DNA of 64,000 nt, from positions 1 through 64,000 of the forward strand of contig CACNJC010000004.1 in NCBI GenBank assembly GCA_902620585.1, given 5' to 3'. A program made the translations under genes and the position numbers. Positions 10,221 through 21,608 of this stretch are shown here, piece by piece (position 1 is the first letter of the stretch; each line of letters starts with the position of its first letter). The notes beneath the pieces were generated by a model. It saw only the letters and a list, made by a program, of their open reading frames with translations. It was not told the DNA's origin and did not search any database. This stretch comes from an uncultured Pelagibacteraceae bacterium (GTDB lineage: Bacteria; Pseudomonadota; Alphaproteobacteria; Pelagibacterales; Pelagibacteraceae).

Positions 10221-10793
10221 TTATTTTGGGGATCTTTTAGATAAAATTCTTTGGAGTGTCCTTCTATGCATTTTGAGTCTTCTAGCTGTTTCAGATACAT
10301 TACGGTTACATAATTCAAAAACTCTATGAATATGTTCCCATTTCACTCTGTCTGCGGACATTGGATTTTCTGGCGGTTTTGCTTTCGACTCAGGTGAAGC
10401 CAATAGTGCTGCTTCGACATCATCTGCATCCACAGGTTTAGCTATGTAATCTATAGCACCTGCCTTAACTGCCGCTACAGCAGTAGGTAAATTCCCGTAT
10501 CCGGTTAACATTACAATTCTACAATCTTGTTTATTTTTAGATAATTCTTTAACTACATCAATTCCACTTCCATCCTCTAGCCTAAGGTCTATAATAGCAA
10601 AGTTAGGAGGGCTATTTTTTACTATTTGAAGTCCCTCAGCCACATTTTTAGCCTCTTTTGGAAGAAAACCTTTCTTTTCCATGGCTCTTGAGAGCCTGCC
10701 CCGCAATGGATCGTCATCATCAAGGATAAGTAGAGACTTGTCGGAAAAATCCGACAGATTTAGTTGTTTTGGATAATTTTTTTGTGCTCTCAT
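10221..10793 (-). CDS. regA: RegA/PrrA/ActR-type photosynthetic/redox response regulator
   Basis: Receiver FAIIDLRLEDGSGIDVV, C-terminal Fis-type HTH CNRNVSETARRLKMHRRTLQRILSKRSPK. Confidence 0.92.
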   Translation of the reverse strand: MRAQKNYPKQLNLSDFSDKSLLILDDDDPLRGRLSRAMEKKGFLPKEAKNVAEGLQIVKNSPPNFAIIDLRLEDGSGIDVVKELSKNKQDCRIVMLTGYGNLPTAVAAVKAGAIDYIAKPVDADDVEAALLASPESKAKPPENPMSADRVKWEHIHRVFELCNRNVSETARRLKMHRRTLQRILSKRSPK

Positions 10794-10852
10794 ATGATGT
10801 TCATATAGTTATAAAATCCTGAATTACAATGTTTCAAAAGGGGTTTTTTTTC

Positions 10853-10867
10853 TTGACATAAAGTCAA
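10853..10867. promoter_or_regulatory. Perfect palindrome TTGAC-ATAAA-GTCAA in the divergent regA/decarboxylase intergenic region
   Basis: Read directly; lies between two divergent genes; includes a TTGACA -35-like hexamer. Confidence 0.45.
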
Positions 10868-10889
10868 AAACGCTTAAATGCGAATAAAT

Positions 10890-10951
10890 AAGGTTTTTTT
10901 TATACAAATTTTTTAAAAACCTTCTGTGTAAACTAACGAGGGACACATGAA
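10890..10951 (+). promoter_or_regulatory. Structured 5' leader of the polyamine operon (two potential hairpins, second with SD in its loop)
   Basis: AAGGTTTTT(10890-10898)/AAAAACCTT(10915-10923), then TGTGT(10925-10929)/ACACA(10943-10947) around AAACTAACGAGGG, next to the ATG at 10952. Confidence 0.45.
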
Positions 10952-12130
10952 ATGCGAAAATTTAAGAACGTTAACGAATTAGTTAATGAATTAAAACCAG
11001 ATTACCCCGTATACTGTATACGGCCAGAAGCGATAAAAAAATCCACAAAATTTTTCAAGGAAAATTTCCCAGGTAAGATTTTATACGCAGTCAAGACCAA
11101 TCCTAATGTTAAAGTCATTAAACAAATTATTTCAAATGAAATTGAAGATTTTGATGTAGCGTCTTTAAATGAAATTAAACTGATTAAAAAGATAAAACCT
11201 GATGCTAACTTATACTTTATGCACACTATTAAAAGCATCGAAAGTATTTCATCAGCATATTACGATTATGGAGTCAGAAATTTTGCATTAGATCATAAAG
11301 ATGAGCTTAGAAAAATTCTTGAAGCCACTAATCAAGCCAAAGATCTTAACTTATATGTAAGAATAGCTATTTCTAATGAGCATGCTGAAATTGACTTGTC
11401 GAGAAAATTTGGAGCCCTTCCAAATGAAGCTTTAGGCCTTGTAAGACTATGTAAAGACCACTCGAAAAAACTTGGGATAAGCTTTCATGTGGGTTCTCAA
11501 TGTATGCATAAAATATCTTATTCTAAAGGTATTAGTGAAATTGGAAATATCATTAAAAAAACTAAAATTATACCTGACGTAATAAATGTAGGAGGTGGTT
11601 TTCCATCAATTTATCCTGATCTTAATCCAGAACCAATTATTAATTATATTAACGAGATTAAGAGATCACTAAAAAATTTAAAATTAACAAAAACACCCCA
11701 AATCATTTGTGAACCCGGTAGAGCAATTGTCGCTGAAAGTGGTTCGACAATCGTTAAGGTGGTTTTAAGAAAAAAACAAAACCTGTATATAAATGATGGT
11801 ACTTATGGGTCCTTATTTGATGCGGGAGTTCCTAATTTTGTACTACCAAGCAAAATGATTACTAATGGCAGAGTACATTCAAAAAAATTAACACCATTTA
11901 GCTTCTTTGGCCCGACTTGCGATAGTATAGATTATATGAAGGGACCTTTTTTGTTACCAAATAATATTAAAGAAGGTGACTACATTGAGCTAGGGCAACT
12001 TGGAGCTTATGGATTGACTTTCAGAACAAAATTTAACGGTTTTTATTCAAATGCAATTTTTGAAATAAATGATAAACCAATAATGTCTTTATATGAAGAC
12101 TCAAGTAAAATTAATTACTTGGTTGCTTAA
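10952..12130 (+). CDS. Fold type III PLP-dependent ornithine/lysine/arginine decarboxylase family (ODC-like)
   Basis: YAVKTNP PLP-lysine motif, FDVASLNEI, HVGSQ, GGGFP, CEPGRAIVAESG, FFGPTCDSID, GAYGLTFRTKFNGF. Confidence 0.88.
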   Translation: MRKFKNVNELVNELKPDYPVYCIRPEAIKKSTKFFKENFPGKILYAVKTNPNVKVIKQIISNEIEDFDVASLNEIKLIKKIKPDANLYFMHTIKSIESISSAYYDYGVRNFALDHKDELRKILEATNQAKDLNLYVRIAISNEHAEIDLSRKFGALPNEALGLVRLCKDHSKKLGISFHVGSQCMHKISYSKGISEIGNIIKKTKIIPDVINVGGGFPSIYPDLNPEPIINYINEIKRSLKNLKLTKTPQIICEPGRAIVAESGSTIVKVVLRKKQNLYINDGTYGSLFDAGVPNFVLPSKMITNGRVHSKKLTPFSFFGPTCDSIDYMKGPFLLPNNIKEGDYIELGQLGAYGLTFRTKFNGFYSNAIFEINDKPIMSLYEDSSKINYLVA

Positions 12131-13176
12131 TGATAAAAAAAAATGGTCCTAAAATTGGACATAACAAGAAATCATTTTTAAATAGCCCCGTAGAACATAT
12201 TGATATTACTTCTTTTGACGCCAGAAAGATAATTGACGGTATGAGCAAAATGTCGTTCACATCAAGGGATACAGCAAAAGCAGCTAATATTTTTAATGAA
12301 ATGATATCAGATGAAAATTGTTCCATTTTTCTAACTATTGCTGGATCAACATCTGCTGGTGGTTGTATGAAATTGTATTCAGATTTAATCAAATATAATA
12401 TGGTTGATGCAGTAGTAGCTACTGGTGCCTCTATTATAGATATGGATTTTTTTGAGGCTTTAGGTTTTAAACACTATCAAGGATCTCAATTTCAAGATGA
12501 TACAGAACTTAGAAAAAACTATATTGACAGAATTTATGACACGTATATAGATGAAGAAGAACTACAAGCTTGTGATAAAGCTATTTGTGAGATTGCCAAT
12601 TCCCTTCAACCTAAACCTTATACTTCAAGAGAATTTATACTTGAATTAGGTAAGTATTTAAAAACAAAAGCTAAAAAAAAAGGCTCTCTTATTGAAACAG
12701 CTTTTGACAATGGTGTTCCAATTTTTTGCCCCGCTTTTACTGATAGTTCTGCAGGTTTTGGATTAGTTATGCATCAAGAAGAAAACCCTGATAAACATAT
12801 AACAATTGACTCAATTAGAGAAATGAGGGAATTAACCGAAATAAAAATTAAATCAAAACAGTCTGGCTTGCTAATGGTAGGTGGGGGGGTTCCTAAAAAT
12901 TTTATTCAAGACACAGTTGTATGTGCTGAACTATTAGGCAAACAAGTTGATATGCATAAGTATGCTATTCAAATTACTGTAGCTGACACAAGAGATGGAG
13001 CTTGCAGCAGTTCAACTTTAAAAGAAGCTAGTTCATGGGGAAAAGTAGATATTGCTAAGGAGCAAATGGTGTTTGCTGAAGCAACAAGTGTTTTACCTTT
13101 AATTGCGAGTGATGCATATCACCGTCAAAATTGGAAAAGTAGAGAAAAAAGAAATTTCCAAAAAATATTTAAATAA
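12130..13176 (+). CDS. Deoxyhypusine synthase-like protein (possible homospermidine-forming enzyme)
   Basis: LTIAGSTSAGGCMK, DNGVPIFCPAFTDSSAG, GGGVPKNFIQDT, and SSWGKVD retaining the DHS catalytic-lysine position (SWGK). Confidence 0.85.
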   Translation: MIKKNGPKIGHNKKSFLNSPVEHIDITSFDARKIIDGMSKMSFTSRDTAKAANIFNEMISDENCSIFLTIAGSTSAGGCMKLYSDLIKYNMVDAVVATGASIIDMDFFEALGFKHYQGSQFQDDTELRKNYIDRIYDTYIDEEELQACDKAICEIANSLQPKPYTSREFILELGKYLKTKAKKKGSLIETAFDNGVPIFCPAFTDSSAGFGLVMHQEENPDKHITIDSIREMRELTEIKIKSKQSGLLMVGGGVPKNFIQDTVVCAELLGKQVDMHKYAIQITVADTRDGACSSSTLKEASSWGKVDIAKEQMVFAEATSVLPLIASDAYHRQNWKSREKRNFQKIFK

Positions 13177-13177
13177 G

Positions 13178-14053
13178 ATGAAAAAGACGAGAGTAGCCTT
13201 GATACAGATGAAAATGTCATCTGAAAAAAAGAAAAATATAAATAACGCAATATCAAAAATATATAAAGCTAAAAAAAAAGGTGCAGAAATTATTTGTTTG
13301 CCAGAATTATTTTTAACAAATTATTTTTGTCAGACAGAAAAACACTCAAATTTTAATTTAGCAGAAAAGATTCCAGGACCGACCACTGATATGTTTTCTT
13401 TAATTGCTAAAAAGCTAAAAATAATACTCCTTTTATCTTTATTTGAGAAAAGAACTTCGGGTATTTATCATAATACTTGTGTAGTTATAAACGAGTATGG
13501 AAAAATAAAAGGCAAATATAGAAAAATGCATATACCAGATGATCCTCAATATTATGAAAAATTTTACTTTACCCCTGGAGATCTTGGTTTTAGATCCTTT
13601 AAAACCTCAAAAGGTAACTTAGGAACTTTAATTTGTTGGGATCAATGGTTTCCTGAAGCTGCAAGATTAACAGCTTTGAAAGGAGCAGAGATACTTTTTT
13701 ATCCAACAGCAATAGGCTGGCATCCAAAAGAAAAGAAAAAATTTGGAAAAACCCAGCTTGACTCATGGTTGTCAGTCCAGCGATCTCATGCGATAGCTAA
13801 TGGTGTATATGTTGCTGCTATAAATAGAATCGGTATAGAAAAACAAGGCTCGAAGAAATTAGAATTTTGGGGTAATAGCGTTATATTTGATCCAAGCGGA
13901 AATATTATTAAAAAAGCAAGTTTAGCTGAAAAAATTATTATTTGTGATATAGATTTTAAAAAGATAGAAAATGTAAGAAGACATTGGCCATTTTTTAGAG
14001 ATAGAAGAATAGATTATTATAAAGGTATATTGAAAAATCCTAAAGATGCTTAA
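13178..14053 (+). CDS. aguB: N-carbamoylputrescine amidase (nitrilase superfamily)
   Basis: Start reassigned to ATG 13178 (ORF track starts at 13103 inside the previous gene). E-K-C nitrilase residues: CLPELFLTNYFC, KYRKMHIPDDPQYYEKFYFTPGD, LICWDQWFPEAARL. Confidence 0.9.
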   Translation: MKKTRVALIQMKMSSEKKKNINNAISKIYKAKKKGAEIICLPELFLTNYFCQTEKHSNFNLAEKIPGPTTDMFSLIAKKLKIILLLSLFEKRTSGIYHNTCVVINEYGKIKGKYRKMHIPDDPQYYEKFYFTPGDLGFRSFKTSKGNLGTLICWDQWFPEAARLTALKGAEILFYPTAIGWHPKEKKKFGKTQLDSWLSVQRSHAIANGVYVAAINRIGIEKQGSKKLEFWGNSVIFDPSGNIIKKASLAEKIIICDIDFKKIENVRRHWPFFRDRRIDYYKGILKNPKDA

Positions 14054-15092
14054 AGATTCTAAAGATCTTAACTATAGGATGCCTGCCGAGTGGGAAAAGC
14101 AAAAGTCTACTTGGATAGCCTGGCCACATAATAAAAAAGATTGGCCTAATAAGTTTAAATTTATACCATTTGTTTTTTGTGAGATAATTTCCAAAATCTC
14201 AAATTACCAGAAGGTTAATATTCTTATAGAAAAAAAATCAATTAAAAAACATATAAATTTATTTTTAAAAAAATATTTTATTAATACCAATAATATAAAC
14301 TTTAGAATTTGTAAGACAAATAGAGCATGGCTTAGAGACTCTTTCCCCATTTTTGTTAAAAATAAGAATAACCAAAAAGTCTTGGTAGATTGGGGTTTTA
14401 ATGGATGGGCAAAATATAAAAATTTTGACCATGATAATAAGATATGTACTAAAATAAAGAATTATGTTCGTTTAAGTTCCATAACTCCAACTATAAAAAA
14501 TAAAAGAATAATCTTGGAAGGAGGATCCATAGACGTTAACGGCAAAGGAGTTCTTTTAACAACTCGTGAATGTTTACAAAGTAATATACAAGTCCGAAAT
14601 CCCGGCCTTAAAAAAAAAGAATATGAATACATATTTAAAAAATATTTAGGAATTAAAGAAGTTTTGTGGCTTAATAAAGGAATTGCAGGTGATGACACTC
14701 ATGGCCATATAGATGATATTGCAAGATTTGTAAGTGAAAAAAAAATTTTTTTAGCGCATGAAAGTAATAGAAATGACATTAACTACAAACCATTAAAAGA
14801 GAACTATGAAATTTTAAAGAAATCGATAAAAACAAAACAAATAAAAATTATCAAAATTCCAATGCCTAAAGCAAAATATATTAATGGAATAAGAGTTCCA
14901 GCTACTTATCTAAACTTCTATATTGCAAATAGAATAGTTTTGGTTCCCATTTTCAATGACTACAAAGATAAAATGGTAATTAAAATTTTTAAAAAACATT
15001 TTAAAAATAAAAAGATTATTCCGATAGATTGTTCTTTATTAATTTGGGGATTCGGAGCAATACATTGTATAACTCAACAAGAGCCTAGTTAA
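14046..15092 (+). CDS. aguA: Agmatine deiminase
   Basis: MPAEWEKQKSTWIAWPHN, RAWLRDSFPIFV, LEGGSIDVNGKG, GFGAIHCITQQEP. Confidence 0.94.
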   Translation: MLKDSKDLNYRMPAEWEKQKSTWIAWPHNKKDWPNKFKFIPFVFCEIISKISNYQKVNILIEKKSIKKHINLFLKKYFINTNNINFRICKTNRAWLRDSFPIFVKNKNNQKVLVDWGFNGWAKYKNFDHDNKICTKIKNYVRLSSITPTIKNKRIILEGGSIDVNGKGVLLTTRECLQSNIQVRNPGLKKKEYEYIFKKYLGIKEVLWLNKGIAGDDTHGHIDDIARFVSEKKIFLAHESNRNDINYKPLKENYEILKKSIKTKQIKIIKIPMPKAKYINGIRVPATYLNFYIANRIVLVPIFNDYKDKMVIKIFKKHFKNKKIIPIDCSLLIWGFGAIHCITQQEPS

Positions 15093-16368
15093 TTAAATCT
15101 CTTAAATTCCACTTGACTCTCACTGTAGCCCCATTTTTATTTCTATCATTTAAAAAATAAAGCTTGGCTCCACGTCTTTCTAAGAGAGTTTTACCTAAAA
15201 AGGTTCCTAAACCAGTTCCTGCATTACTATTAATTTGAAAAGATTTAGATTTAATATAGGGTTCTCCTAATATTTCTATGATATCGTCTGGAAAACCTGG
15301 GCCATCATCTTTAATTAATATTTCAATATTTTTTTCATTACTTGATAAGATTACTTCAACTTTACTTTTAGAAAATTTAACTGCGTTACCTAGGAAATTT
15401 CTCAAACCGTAAATTATTTCCGGTGATCTTTGAAAAGAAAATTTATTTTTATCTTCCTTCAAGATCAATTTTATATTTTTTGAGGAAGATTCTTTAAATG
15501 ATGAGATTACCTCACTAAGTAAATCTTCAAATTTAGTTTTAGAGAAAAATTCATCATCTTTGATTTGTTTTTTTGAAATTTTTTTTAAAATTTCACCACA
15601 TCTCTTTGTTTGGCTAACTAATAAATCGATATCTTTAGAATGTTCACTACTATTTCCAAGTTCTTTTTTGAGCTCTGACGCAACTACACTTATTGTTGCC
15701 AATGGTGTTCCCAGTGAATGTGCTGCCGCTGCTGCTTGTCCTCCAAGAGACTCTAACTCGTACTCTTTTGCTATTACTTGTTGTAATTTAGTTACTGCAT
15801 CAGATCTTCTTTTGCTTTCACCAGAAAATCTGATTCCAAAGTAACATAAAAATATCAAGCAAACAATAATTGCCAAAAAATAACCAACTAAATAAAATTT
15901 AGGAAAAGTAAAAGAGTTGTCATGTATTCCAGGCAATGGATAATGAAAAATAGTTAAAGAAAATAAAAAAATAACAGTTAAGATGCCTAATATCATAGTC
16001 GTTCCCATACTTAAAAACGTAGATGAAACTATCGCCGGCACAATGATTAAAATTGAAAATGGATTTGAAATACCACCCGTTAAATAAAGTAATGCTGACA
16101 ACTGTATCAAATCATATACTAAGAATATACTGGCATATAAGTCCTTCAAAATAACAGATTTTATAGTAAACTGAAGGTAGACATTAGTTAATATTCCTAT
16201 AAATAAAATTAAATATGTAATTAGAACTAGGAAATCTAATTTTAGATAAAAATATACTAAATTAATTGCTGTAAACTGGCCTATTATTGCTATCCATCTT
16301 AAAATGACTAAGGTTTTTCTATCTAAATTGAGGTTTTCTCCCAACCTGAAGAGAGTAGAAAAATTCAT
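15085..16368 (-). CDS. regB: RegB/PrrB/ActS-type redox sensor histidine kinase
   Basis: Six-TM-like N-terminus with quinone-site motif GGISNPF, H-box AAAAAHSLGTPLATI, Cys in SQTKRCGEILKKIS. Confidence 0.92.
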   Translation of the reverse strand: MNFSTLFRLGENLNLDRKTLVILRWIAIIGQFTAINLVYFYLKLDFLVLITYLILFIGILTNVYLQFTIKSVILKDLYASIFLVYDLIQLSALLYLTGGISNPFSILIIVPAIVSSTFLSMGTTMILGILTVIFLFSLTIFHYPLPGIHDNSFTFPKFYLVGYFLAIIVCLIFLCYFGIRFSGESKRRSDAVTKLQQVIAKEYELESLGGQAAAAAHSLGTPLATISVVASELKKELGNSSEHSKDIDLLVSQTKRCGEILKKISKKQIKDDEFFSKTKFEDLLSEVISSFKESSSKNIKLILKEDKNKFSFQRSPEIIYGLRNFLGNAVKFSKSKVEVILSSNEKNIEILIKDDGPGFPDDIIEILGEPYIKSKSFQINSNAGTGLGTFLGKTLLERRGAKLYFLNDRNKNGATVRVKWNLRDLIN

Positions 16369-16374
16369 TGTATT

Positions 16375-18444
<2,070 letters not shown>

Positions 18445-18570
18445 TTAGATAATTATTTATAACATTTTTTTAGGTTAATATAAAATGGCTAGTTAGATCT
18501 ATTGCTTAGAATGATTGTGTTCCAACGATTTTAGCTTAAAATAAAAAAAAAATTTTAAATTGTAGAAAAG

Positions 18571-19686
18571 TTATATTTTCATAGGCATTATAACATAATA
18601 ACTGTTTTTATCTGAAAAGTCTTCGATTAACACAGGAGATACTGAATCTTTTAAATTCATTTTCAAATTTTTATCTTCAATTTCGGACGCTATATCAATT
18701 AAATATTTTGAGTTAAAACTTATACTTAAATTATCGGAGTTAAAATTTGCTTTAATGACTTCATTCCCTTCGCCAGAATTAGCACTATTTACAGAAAGTT
18801 GAATATTTTCTTTATTTATAACTAATTTTACACCCTCTTTTCTGTCTAAAGAAACACTTGCCACTCTCTCTATTGAACTTATAAAATCTTTAGAAGGTAC
18901 TATTAGAGATTTTTCGTTTTTCGTAGGCACAACTTTTTTATAATCTGGAAATTTTCCATCTATTACTTTGGAAATCAATTTCATTTTTCCTAAGGTAAAC
19001 TTCACTTTATTTTCACTTGTCTGCATTAGCATTTTTTCATTTGTTTCAGCCAATAATGTACAAAGTTGAAAAACAGTTTTTCTAGGTAGTATTAAAGATG
19101 AAAAATTTTCTGTATTTTCTATTTCTAGGCTACTTGATGAGAGCCTATGACTATCAGTGGCCACACCTGTTAGAAAGTTTCTGCCATGCCCCTCTGTAAG
19201 GTGCAAAAAGATACCATTTAAATAATGTCTTGTGTCATCGTTCGAGATTGCAATTTTAGTTTTATTTAGAAGTTTTAAAAATCTATTATTGTCTAGGGAA
19301 ATTTCATGACCTTCAAATTCATCAGCAAATGATGGAAAATTGTCTGTCGGCAAACAAAGTAAATTAAAATCAGAATTATCGCTTTTTAGACTTAATTTAT
19401 TCTCTGATTTAAGGTCAAAATTTAATTCTGAGTCTGAGGATATTTTCCTAAGTATATCGTAAAGGATAGCTGCGGAAGTTGTAGTGCTTCCCTCTTTTAA
19501 AATCTTTACTTCACTTATTTCATCGTAAAAAACAATATCTAAGTCAGTTGCAACTATTGACAATTTATTATCTTTTAATTGAATTAAAACATTTGAAAGA
19601 ATTGGCAGGGTATTTTTCTTTTCAACTACTCCCTGGACAAAATTTAGTGATTTTAATAATATATCCCTTTTAACAATAAACTGCAT
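18571..19686 (-). CDS. dnaN: DNA polymerase III beta clamp
   Basis: Full length; C-terminal YYVIMPMKI; next to dnaA. Confidence 0.95.
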   Translation of the reverse strand: MQFIVKRDILLKSLNFVQGVVEKKNTLPILSNVLIQLKDNKLSIVATDLDIVFYDEISEVKILKEGSTTTSAAILYDILRKISSDSELNFDLKSENKLSLKSDNSDFNLLCLPTDNFPSFADEFEGHEISLDNNRFLKLLNKTKIAISNDDTRHYLNGIFLHLTEGHGRNFLTGVATDSHRLSSSSLEIENTENFSSLILPRKTVFQLCTLLAETNEKMLMQTSENKVKFTLGKMKLISKVIDGKFPDYKKVVPTKNEKSLIVPSKDFISSIERVASVSLDRKEGVKLVINKENIQLSVNSANSGEGNEVIKANFNSDNLSISFNSKYLIDIASEIEDKNLKMNLKDSVSPVLIEDFSDKNSYYVIMPMKI

Positions 19687-19694
19687 CTTTATTA

Positions 19695-21086
19695 TTATTC
19701 TTGTAAAAGATTTTTTATTTGATTTATATTTTTTTTCATTTCATCGTCTTGCTCAGATAGTCTTGTAATAGTTTTTACGGCGTGTATAACTGTAGTGTGA
19801 TCTCTGTTTGCAAATCTTCTGCCTATTTCTGGAAGAGATCTTGTTGTCATTTTTTTTGCAAGGTACATGGCAATTTGTCTTGGCCTAGCTAAAGGCCTAG
19901 AACGTCTTTGAGATAGCATTTCACTTAGTTGAATATTAAAATAATTTGATACAACATTTTGTATTTTATCTACCGTTATAACTCTTATTTGCGTAAAAAT
20001 ATCTTTCAATATATTTTTGCAGTCATTAATAGTTAAATCTTTATTGTGAACTCTACTAAATGCTACGACTCTATTTAAGATACCAATTAATTCTCTGATA
20101 CTTGTTTTACTTTCATTAGCAATATAAGTAATAACATCATCATTTAAATTTATGTTTTCCTTAAATTGACTTTGCATTTCTACAATCCTTTTTTTAATAA
20201 TCTTTCTTTTTAATTCCAAATCTGGAATATCAATATCAACTACCAGTCCACCTGCTAACCTCGATTTAATTCTCTCTTGAACCCTATCAAGCTTCATAGG
20301 TGTTCTATCGGCTGATATAATGATTTGAGAGCCTTTGTCTATCAAACTATTAAATGTGTGGAAGAACTCTTCCTGTAAGCTTTCTTTACCTCTAATAAAT
20401 TGAATGTCGTCAATGATAAAAACTGATGATTTCCTAAAGAAATCTTTAAAATTAACCATATCGTTCTTTTTAATTGATTTAATAAAATGATACATAAAAC
20501 GCTCGGCTGAAATAAACATAACATTGTTTTCCGATTGAAGCTCTAAACCGATAGCATTTAACAGATGAGTTTTGCCTAGCCCTACTCCTCCACAAACATA
20601 TAATGGGTTATATCTTGAAAGGTGTTCACATACTTTTTTTGAATAAGATAAAGCAATATCATTACTTTTTCCTTGAATAAAACTTTCAAAATTCAAATTC
20701 GGATTGAGTCTATTATAATTTAAAATAGAGTCTCTGATTTCTGTAACTTTATTTATTTCGTTTGTTTTATTTACTAAATCATTGTTATTTTTAACCTCTT
20801 CTACAATCTTAAACTCTATTCTATTTAAACTAAGTTTAAAGCTTTTTACTTGTTCTAAAATTTTGTCTAAATACCTTGACACTATCCAATCTCTAAAAAA
20901 TCTAGTTGGAACGCTCAGTATTAAGTAATCATTGTACTCTTTTACTAACGAGATTTTTTCTAACCAACTATTATAAATTTCACTGCCAAAAGTTTTTTTA
21001 AATGAAGACTGTATATCGGACCAATCTAAAGTTTTCTCTTCTTCAGAAATATAAACATTTTGTTTTTTTGTATTATATTTGTCCAT
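19695..21086 (-). CDS. dnaA: Chromosomal replication initiator DnaA
   Basis: GGVGLGKTHLLNAIG, SRPLARPRQIAMYLAKKMTTRSLPEIGRRFANRDHTTVIHAVK. Confidence 0.98.
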   Translation of the reverse strand: MDKYNTKKQNVYISEEEKTLDWSDIQSSFKKTFGSEIYNSWLEKISLVKEYNDYLILSVPTRFFRDWIVSRYLDKILEQVKSFKLSLNRIEFKIVEEVKNNNDLVNKTNEINKVTEIRDSILNYNRLNPNLNFESFIQGKSNDIALSYSKKVCEHLSRYNPLYVCGGVGLGKTHLLNAIGLELQSENNVMFISAERFMYHFIKSIKKNDMVNFKDFFRKSSVFIIDDIQFIRGKESLQEEFFHTFNSLIDKGSQIIISADRTPMKLDRVQERIKSRLAGGLVVDIDIPDLELKRKIIKKRIVEMQSQFKENINLNDDVITYIANESKTSIRELIGILNRVVAFSRVHNKDLTINDCKNILKDIFTQIRVITVDKIQNVVSNYFNIQLSEMLSQRRSRPLARPRQIAMYLAKKMTTRSLPEIGRRFANRDHTTVIHAVKTITRLSEQDDEMKKNINQIKNLLQE

Positions 21087-21304
21087 GTAGTTTTTTTTTT
21101 GAAGAAATTCCTTTAAACGCTGTTTTTAAAAATTTTGCAAGTATCTGGAGGTTGTAATTAAAAATAAATTTTTTTTGGTTGTACTATTAACGTCAAGATA
21201 GAAAAAAAAAATAAATTTATTACAACTATAAAAAGAAACTAAATATAGTTTCCATTTATTGAAAAACTAATATCTAATAAAAATATCAACTGAAAATTGT
21301 TTAT

Positions 21305-21562
21305 TTAAATTTTAATTTTTTTTGAAACTCTAGAAATTTTTCTAGCCGCTGTTTTTTTGCTCACTACACCTGACTTAGCAACCTGCATTAGAATTGATTG
21401 AAATTTAGGGTAAAATTTTTTTATTTTTTCCTTATTTTTTGATTTAATAATTAATTCCATTTCCTTGATAGCGTTTTTGTACTTACTTTTTCTGATTTTA
21501 TTAATCTGAGTCTGCTTTTTAACTCTTCTAACCCTTCTAATTGCAGATTTTGTATTTGGCAT
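21305..21562 (-). CDS. rpsT: 30S ribosomal protein S20
   Basis: MPNTKSAIRRVRRVKKQTQINKIRKS...GVVSKKTAARKISRVSKKI. Confidence 0.93.
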   Translation of the reverse strand: MPNTKSAIRRVRRVKKQTQINKIRKSKYKNAIKEMELIIKSKNKEKIKKFYPKFQSILMQVAKSGVVSKKTAARKISRVSKKIKI

Positions 21563-21608
21563 ATTTTTTTAAAATGTATATATGCCAGTAATAATAGGGT
21601 CAACTTTA

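Noticed and set aside
13103-13177. Extended N-terminus of aguB in the ORF track
   Set aside because: Lies inside the upstream DHS-like gene; nitrilase homology starts at MKKTRVALIQM (13178).
21087-21304. oriC at dnaA upstream region
   Set aside because: AT-rich but no DnaA-box cluster found by eye; cannot be supported without whole-chromosome skew.
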